Shown: positions 6,673 to 10,237 of the stretch, piece by piece
Numbering within the stretch: the first letter of the stretch is position 1
Layout of the letters: each line of letters opens with the position of its first letter
Source: Deltaproteobacteria bacterium
Lineage (GTDB): Bacteria > Desulfobacterota > Syntrophia > Syntrophales > UBA2210
Assembly: GCA_016935935.1 (NCBI GenBank)
Contig: JAFGPZ010000102.1
Coordinates: 1 to 10,237 of the forward strand
Direction: 5' to 3'
DNA length: 10,237 bases
Made by a program: the position numbers and the translations under genes
Notes under the pieces: model-generated
The model's input: only the letters and a program-made list of their open reading frames with translations
Database searches by the model: none
Told to the model about the DNA's origin: nothing

Positions 6673-8249
6673 TTATTTTTTTTACCCTTGCTTAATTTAT
6701 ATTGGACACTGTCCACCAAGGCCTGCCAGCTCGCCTCTATAATATTTGTCGATACGCCTATAGTAGTCCACAACTCATCCTCGTCCCTCGATTCGAGGAG
6801 CACCCTTACCTTCGCCGCTGTTCCCTCAGCTCCTTCAAGAATTCTTACCTTGAAATCAACGAGATTCATGTCATTAACGGCGGGATAAAACTTACTCAAC
6901 GCCTTGCGAAGGGCGTTATCAAGCGCATTGACCGGACCGTTCCCCTCTGCGGCAGTTATTTCATAGTCCTTACCAACGGAAACCTTTATCGTAGCCTGTG
7001 AATTCGATGCTTCCCTCTTCAATTTCTCGTCTATTACCCGGAATGACTCCAGCGAGAAGGGTTCCTCAAAGTCTCCAACAGCCTTTTTGATTAGCAGTGA
7101 AAGGGAGCCGTCGGCCGAATCAAACTGGTATCCACGATCCTCCATCTTTTTTATCTCCTCTACGACCTTCCTGCTTACCGAATCATTTCCGCCGAGATCA
7201 ATACCAAATTCCTTTGCCTTGTATTGTATATTGCTCCTTCCCGCCAGGTCCGATACGATAACCCTCCGTCTGTTCCCTACGATCTCGGGATCAATGTGCT
7301 CGTAGGCAACAGGATTTTTCAAAATCGCGCTTACATGAACCCCTCCCTTATGAGCGAAGGCGCTTTTCCCTGTAAAGGGTCTCGTCTTAACAGGAGGAGT
7401 ATTGGCTACATCACTCACATAACGGGAGAGTTTTGTGAGATTGCCAATGGACCTCGAAGGAAGACAGTTTTTCTTCATTTTAACTGCCAAATTCCCGATG
7501 ACGGCAATCAGATCGGCATTTCCACATCTCTCGCCATAGCCATTGATAGAACCCTGAACCATCTTCAACCCACAGTTAACGGCATAGAGGGAATTGGCGA
7601 CGGCTAAGCCGCAATCATTATGTGCATGAATTCCAAGAGAATTAGGGGAAATAGAAGAGGTGACCTCCTCGATGATTTGGACAAGCTCCCAGGTAAGCGT
7701 CCCGCCATTGGTGTCACACAACACTGCCATATCGGCCCCAGCAGAAAGGGCAGTCTCTATAGTTTTCAGGGAATAGGCAGGATTATGTTTGTAGCCGTCA
7801 AAAAAATGTTCTCCATCAAAGATAACCTCCTTACCCTTCGACTTCATATATGTAACGGTATCACGAATGATCGAAAGATTTTCATCGAGAGAAGTTCTGA
7901 GGATTTCCTTGACATGAAGATCCCAGCTTTTTCCGAAAATTGCAACTGTTGGGGTCTCCGCATCCAGCAGGGCATAGACGTCAGCGCACGTATCGGGATT
8001 TGTGCCCGGTTTTATCGTGCTGCCAAAGGCCGTAAGAGAGGCGTTTTTAAATTCCTTTTTCTTTGCCAGATTGAAAAACCTGATGTCTTTCGGATTGGAG
8101 CCTGGCCATCCCCCCTCTATATAGTGGAATCCGGCATCGTCAAGCCTCTCCGCAATCTTCATCTTTTCTTCGGCAGAGAAACCTACCTGCTCGCCCTGTG
8201 TTCCGTCTCTCAACGTAGTATCGTAGATTAAAACATCCCAATCTTTCAT
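6669..8249 (-). CDS. cimA: (R)-citramalate synthase
   Basis: CimA condenses pyruvate with acetyl-CoA to (R)-citramalate, opening the threonine-independent isoleucine route that continues through LeuCD and LeuB to 2-oxobutyrate. The protein is a LeuA-like DRE-TIM enzyme with YDTTLRDGTQGEQVGFS at 9-25, IHAHNDCGLAVANSLYA at 207-223, NGYGERCGNADL at 236-247 and SAFAHKGGVHVSA at 296-308. A C-terminal regulatory domain (about 395-515) is of the kind that mediates isoleucine inhibition in the family. GTQGE after the DTTLRD motif and the 526-residue length distinguish the CimA family from LeuA. I place the start at ATG 8249, because the GAAAGG ribosome site lies 11 nt upstream. The longer frame from GTG 8261 would overlap that site. 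A terminator ends only 17 nt before the ATG, and an isoleucine-rich leader ORF precedes it. Confidence 0.95.
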   Translation of the reverse strand: MKDWDVLIYDTTLRDGTQGEQVGFSAEEKMKIAERLDDAGFHYIEGGWPGSNPKDIRFFNLAKKKEFKNASLTAFGSTIKPGTNPDTCADVYALLDAETPTVAIFGKSWDLHVKEILRTSLDENLSIIRDTVTYMKSKGKEVIFDGEHFFDGYKHNPAYSLKTIETALSAGADMAVLCDTNGGTLTWELVQIIEEVTSSISPNSLGIHAHNDCGLAVANSLYAVNCGLKMVQGSINGYGERCGNADLIAVIGNLAVKMKKNCLPSRSIGNLTKLSRYVSDVANTPPVKTRPFTGKSAFAHKGGVHVSAILKNPVAYEHIDPEIVGNRRRVIVSDLAGRSNIQYKAKEFGIDLGGNDSVSRKVVEEIKKMEDRGYQFDSADGSLSLLIKKAVGDFEEPFSLESFRVIDEKLKREASNSQATIKVSVGKDYEITAAEGNGPVNALDNALRKALSKFYPAVNDMNLVDFKVRILEGAEGTAAKVRVLLESRDEDELWTTIGVSTNIIEASWQALVDSVQYKLSKGKKNN

Positions 8250-8266
8250 AACAGCCAGCACCTTTC

Positions 8267-8304
8267 AAAAAAAATCCGCTACCAGTACCCTGATAACGGA
8301 TTTT
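8267..8304 (-). terminator. rho-independent terminator of the cimA attenuator
   Basis: Read as minus-strand RNA, 8304-8290 (AAAAUCCGUUAUCAG) pairs without a break with 8285-8271 (CUGGUAGCGGAUUUU) around a GGUA loop: 15 bp including two G-U pairs. Four more U follow (8270-8267). On the plus strand the two G-U pairs become C-A mismatches, so the hairpin is built for the minus strand. It begins 20 nt after the leader stop codon and ends almost on the cimA ribosome site. It may double as the end of the NlpC/P60 transcript. Confidence 0.92.
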
Positions 8305-8340
8305 ATTTTCTACTTTGGAGAGGCTTATCCCATCATCAGG
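8289..8340 (-). promoter_or_regulatory. antiterminator pairing of the cimA attenuator
   Basis: CCUGAUGAUGG (8340-8330), the last codons of the leader ORF, is complementary over 11 consecutive positions (two G-U) to CCGUUAUCAGG (8299-8289). The latter is most of the upstream half of the terminator stem plus a loop base, so the two structures exclude each other. A ribosome that reaches the leader stop codon (8327-8325) covers the first arm; one stalled at the isoleucine codons leaves it free. Found by eye, without computed energies. Confidence 0.8.
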
Positions 8341-8408
8341 TCATACTCGTATGCCCTGCCTATAATTATGCTAATTATTATGGTGGATATAAGCGCTCTC
8401 TTAACCAT
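8325..8408 (-). CDS. isoleucine-rich leader peptide of the cimA attenuator
   Basis: ATG 8408 to TAA 8325 encodes 27 residues, MVKRALISTIIISIIIG followed by RAYEYDLMMG. Seven of the ten residues 7-16 are isoleucine, read by five ATA and two ATT codons. An in-frame TAG two codons upstream fixes the start. The ribosome site is weak (AGGGA about 14 nt upstream). By analogy with classical attenuation, shortage of charged tRNA-Ile should stall ribosomes at codons 7-16 (8390-8361), about 20 nt short of the antiterminator arm at 8340, and allow transcription into cimA. The amino acid sensed matches the pathway of the downstream enzyme. The ATA bias would make the leader especially dependent on the tRNA-Ile that reads AUA. 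No transmembrane role is proposed, although the isoleucine run is hydrophobic. Confidence 0.85.
   Translation of the reverse strand: MVKRALISTIIISIIIGRAYEYDLMMG
8337..8358 (-). promoter_or_regulatory. candidate pause hairpin (1:2) of the cimA attenuator
   Basis: CAGG-G-CAUA (8358-8350) pairs with UAUG-A-CCUG (8345-8337) around a CGAG loop: 4 bp, one G-A mismatch, 4 bp. Its second arm takes the first four bases of the antiterminator arm, so it would act as the pause and anti-antiterminator structure expected in a classical attenuator. It lies just after the isoleucine codons. Confidence 0.55.
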
Positions 8409-8441
8409 ACTCTATTTCAAGTTCCCTTTTTATGACAGAAG

Positions 8442-8468
8442 GCTATATGTTTATACTGGCAATGTCAA
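8442..8468 (-). promoter_or_regulatory. promoter for the cimA leader
   Basis: A perfect TTGACA (8468-8463) is followed after 15 nt by TATAGC (8447-8442). The spacing is short of the usual 16-18 nt, so the -10 assignment is uncertain. Initiation near 8435 would put the leader ATG about 27 nt downstream, much as in the leuA leader. The box lies just after the stop codon of the NlpC/P60 gene. Confidence 0.5.
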
Positions 8469-8481
8469 TAAAAATATTTAA

Positions 8482-9264
8482 CTACATATAAGATTTGGCG
8501 CCTGCGTACCGCTCCCTATAATATTTATTCGACAGTCTGTCTTCCCTTACCTTTTTACCCCTGCCCGGCGCATGAATAAATCTCCCGCCACCCACGTATA
8601 TACCCACATGTGAAATACTGCCCCTTCCCTCGGTATCAAAAAAGACCAGGTCCCCCTCGGTCAGATTATTCCTGTCTTTAAATACACCTCTCCTGTATTG
8701 TTCTAAAGATGTTCGAGGGAGATCAAGGCCATTTAACTGATAAACAGCCATTGCAAGACCGCTGCAGTCAACACCTCTCTCAATAGAAGAACCACCCCAC
8801 CGATAGGGGACTCCTCTGAAGCCGTTGGCTGTCTTCACTATCTTCTCTCTCAGGTAGTCCTCTCCATAGACATCCTTCTTTGATACAGAATATTCATCGG
8901 GACGAACAATATAGAAATCGTCAATTATCCCCTCATATTTCAACTTTTCAGCCTCTTTACGGGCATCATCAATGGACGGGAAGTTACCAAAACGAACCTT
9001 GTAGAGTCCCGTTTTATAGATGAAGTAATAGGCATTCAGGTTATTCTCGTTCAGCCTCTCAGTAAAACGGGCCGCGTTTTCCACCTTTGAAAAGGCGCCT
9101 GCCTGAATGGTATACCCCAACTGCCGCAATTTTTTTTCCACAACCGGGGGATAATAAGGTTCTGGGGGAACATAGGAAGTAGTAGCACAGGAGGGAAAAA
9201 GGAAGGCTACCAAAAGGAGGAATAAGAGAAATCTCCGGTCCAGCATTTTATGGGGTATCAACAT
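8482..9264 (-). CDS. SPOR domain and NlpC/P60 domain lipoprotein, probable peptidoglycan endopeptidase
   Basis: The N-terminus has positive residues, a hydrophobic run (FLLFLLLVAFLFP) and then SCATT, a probable lipoprotein signal with the lipidated cysteine at residue 26, counted from ATG 9264. The -3 position is phenylalanine, slightly off the usual lipobox. A proline-rich linker follows, then a SPOR-like repeat (about 49-121: YTIQAGAF, YKVRFGNF), which in the family binds denuded glycan at division sites. The C-terminal NlpC/P60 domain carries catalytic cysteine in RGVDCSGLA (C167) and histidines in SHVGIY (H219) and FIHAP (H231), so it probably cuts peptide cross-links in the periplasm. 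The frame extends two codons further to TTG 9270; ATG 9264 or ATG 9246 are more likely starts, though neither has a strong ribosome site. A good promoter lies upstream. It precedes cimA on the same strand but is functionally unrelated. Confidence 0.9.
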   Translation of the reverse strand: MLIPHKMLDRRFLLFLLLVAFLFPSCATTSYVPPEPYYPPVVEKKLRQLGYTIQAGAFSKVENAARFTERLNENNLNAYYFIYKTGLYKVRFGNFPSIDDARKEAEKLKYEGIIDDFYIVRPDEYSVSKKDVYGEDYLREKIVKTANGFRGVPYRWGGSSIERGVDCSGLAMAVYQLNGLDLPRTSLEQYRRGVFKDRNNLTEGDLVFFDTEGRGSISHVGIYVGGGRFIHAPGRGKKVREDRLSNKYYRERYAGAKSYM

Positions 9265-9319
9265 AGGCAAAATGGCTCTTCTATTGAGTGAGTTGATTCT
9301 TTTCTTCGATATAAAACGT

Positions 9320-9347
9320 ATTATACCTCTTCTTCAAGTTTTTTCAA
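9320..9347 (-). promoter_or_regulatory. promoter for the SPOR-NlpC/P60 gene
   Basis: TTGAAA (9347-9342), a 16-nt spacer and a perfect TATAAT (9325-9320) on the minus strand. Initiation near 9313 would leave roughly 50 nt before the probable ATG 9264. Confidence 0.65.
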
Positions 9348-9424
9348 TGCCCCGCCGGCACAGGCAATGAAATTATCTTTTTGTCAATCGTCGATGCTCC
9401 TTCCGGTGTATCCAAAATTCTATC

Positions 9425-9453
9425 TTGACAGGATTTTTACTTTCATACATACT
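9425..9453 (+). promoter_or_regulatory. promoter for the flavoprotein gene
   Basis: TTGACA (9425-9430), a 17-nt spacer and CATACT (9448-9453, 4 of 6 matches) on the plus strand. It lies back to back with the divergent promoter at 9320-9347, about 55 nt ahead of the gene start. Confidence 0.6.
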
Positions 9454-9507
9454 TTCCCGTAATGAGCGGATGTGCTGTCCACAGGAAAAGCAAGGGAATC
9501 ATGAAGC

Positions 9508-10155
9508 GTGAGTTTTTTCGACGACCTCATTAAAAAAAGTATCAATGCTGAACCTCCAAAACCCAAGGTATTAGGGGTAGGGGGAAGTCCCCGGAAAGAT
9601 GGAAACTCAGACATACTCTTAAAAAATATACTAAAGGGGACTAATGAAGGCAAAATCTCCGTTTGCAGTTATAGCCTTCAATTGAGGGATTATCAATATC
9701 AAGGGTGCATAGGATGCGAGAGGTGCAGGAAAGATAAAATTTGCACCGGATTGAGGGATGGCATGTCTCTTATCTATCCGGATATAATAGAATCTAAAGC
9801 ATTGGTCCTCGTATCGCCAACTCATAACTATAATGTTACGGCATGGATGAAAGCCTTCATAGATCGCCTGTACTGTTTTTACAACTTTGATGATAATCAT
9901 CCAAGGGGATGGTCGAGTCGTCTGGCAAACCAGGGGCGCAAGGCTGTATTAGCAGCAATTTGCGAACAGGTGGATGAAGATGACATGGGGGTTACACTCA
10001 GTGCCATGCGCCTTCCTCTTGAAGCATTGGGATATGAAATAATTGGAGAATTGCCTGTTTTCAAAATTTTCAACAAAGGGAAAGTAAAAGAGAACAAAGA
10101 GATTTTGATTCAAGCCAGAAAACTTGGTTCAGATCTTTTGGAATCTATTCTTTGA
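9508..10155 (+). CDS. iron-sulfur flavoprotein (Isf-like), NADPH-dependent FMN reductase family
   Basis: The 215-residue flavodoxin-fold protein carries the FMN-phosphate loop VLGVGGSPRKDGNS at 21-34 and the flavin-site SPTHNYNVTAWMKAFIDR at 103-120. Four cysteines (C67, C70, C73, C79) have spacing C-x2-C-x2-C-x5-C, the compact [4Fe-4S] pattern of archaeal-type iron-sulfur flavoproteins. This supports an electron-transfer or oxidative-stress role in an anaerobe; the partner and substrate are unknown. The start is GTG 9508, with AAGGG 11 nt upstream. An ATG at 9501 is better placed for that ribosome site but opens a different frame that stops after ten codons (MKREFFRRPH), overlapping the gene. 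About 18 residues precede the usual beginning of the family. It stands alone and diverges from the NlpC/P60 gene. Confidence 0.88.
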   Translation: MSFFDDLIKKSINAEPPKPKVLGVGGSPRKDGNSDILLKNILKGTNEGKISVCSYSLQLRDYQYQGCIGCERCRKDKICTGLRDGMSLIYPDIIESKALVLVSPTHNYNVTAWMKAFIDRLYCFYNFDDNHPRGWSSRLANQGRKAVLAAICEQVDEDDMGVTLSAMRLPLEALGYEIIGELPVFKIFNKGKVKENKEILIQARKLGSDLLESIL

Positions 10156-10180
10156 AGGCTTCGTAAGAAGTAAAAAATAG

Positions 10181-10237
10181 CGTCATTCCTGCGAAAGCAG
10201 GAATCCATAAGTAGTTGAAAAGACTGGATTCCGGGTC
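10181..10237. repeat. dispersed-type palindromic repeat, cut by the right edge
   Basis: CGTCATTCCTGCGAAAGCAGGAATCC is built on a perfect 8-bp palindrome (ATTCCTGC 10185-10192, GCAGGAAT 10197-10204) with a GAAA tetraloop. A spacer and the start of a second arm, CTGGATTCCGGGTC, follow. I recall elements of this form (GTCATTCC...GGAATCCAG) as scattered non-coding repeats in many bacterial genomes; copy number here cannot be seen. It begins 25 nt after the flavoprotein stop codon and could stabilise or end that mRNA, though no U tract follows the stem. Confidence 0.6.

Noticed and set aside
9420..9653. Minus-strand 77-codon frame overlapping the start of the flavoprotein gene
   Set aside because: It covers the well supported FMN-binding N-terminus on the other strand and has no family signal of its own.

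Overview
The window reads as a chromosomal segment of a Gram-negative anaerobe-type bacterium, most plausibly a deltaproteobacterium (Desulfobacterota) or a relative. The reasons are protein style (two-subunit LeuC/LeuD of the short 419/166-residue type, a CimA-type citramalate synthase, an Isf-like flavoprotein, a GAF plus HD-GYP protein), moderate GC, and a dispersed-type palindromic repeat at the right edge. This placement is inference from content, not from a search.

Layout. Almost everything is on the minus strand, so biological order runs right to left. A divergent promoter region (about 9265-9507) separates a plus-strand flavoprotein gene (9508-10155) from a minus-strand SPOR-NlpC/P60 lipoprotein gene (8482-9264). 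Then follow cimA (6669-8249), leuA (4872-6410), leuC (3511-4770), leuD (2856-3356), leuB (1714-2778) and a GAF/HD-GYP c-di-GMP phosphodiesterase-type gene cut by the left edge (1-1615). A palindromic repeat begins at 10181 and runs off the right edge.

How the genes work together. CimA makes (R)-citramalate from pyruvate and acetyl-CoA, the threonine-independent entry to isoleucine. LeuA makes 2-isopropylmalate, the entry to leucine. LeuCD and LeuB can process both the C5 citramalate series and the C7 isopropylmalate series, so the cluster supplies precursors of both amino acids.

The most interesting content is in the two gaps in front of the two entry enzymes, each of which reads as a complete ribosome-mediated attenuator. 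Upstream of cimA, a promoter is followed by a 27-codon leader peptide with seven isoleucines (five ATA codons). After it come an 11-bp antiterminator pairing and a perfect 15-bp terminator with a U tract. Upstream of leuA, a promoter overlaps the cimA stop codon. It is followed by a 35-codon leader peptide with eight leucines, an alternative pairing, and a perfect 13-bp terminator. In both, exactly 20 nt separate the leader stop codon from the terminator stem. The amino acid in each leader matches the product of the gene behind it. No gene-free stretch exceeds 300 bases.
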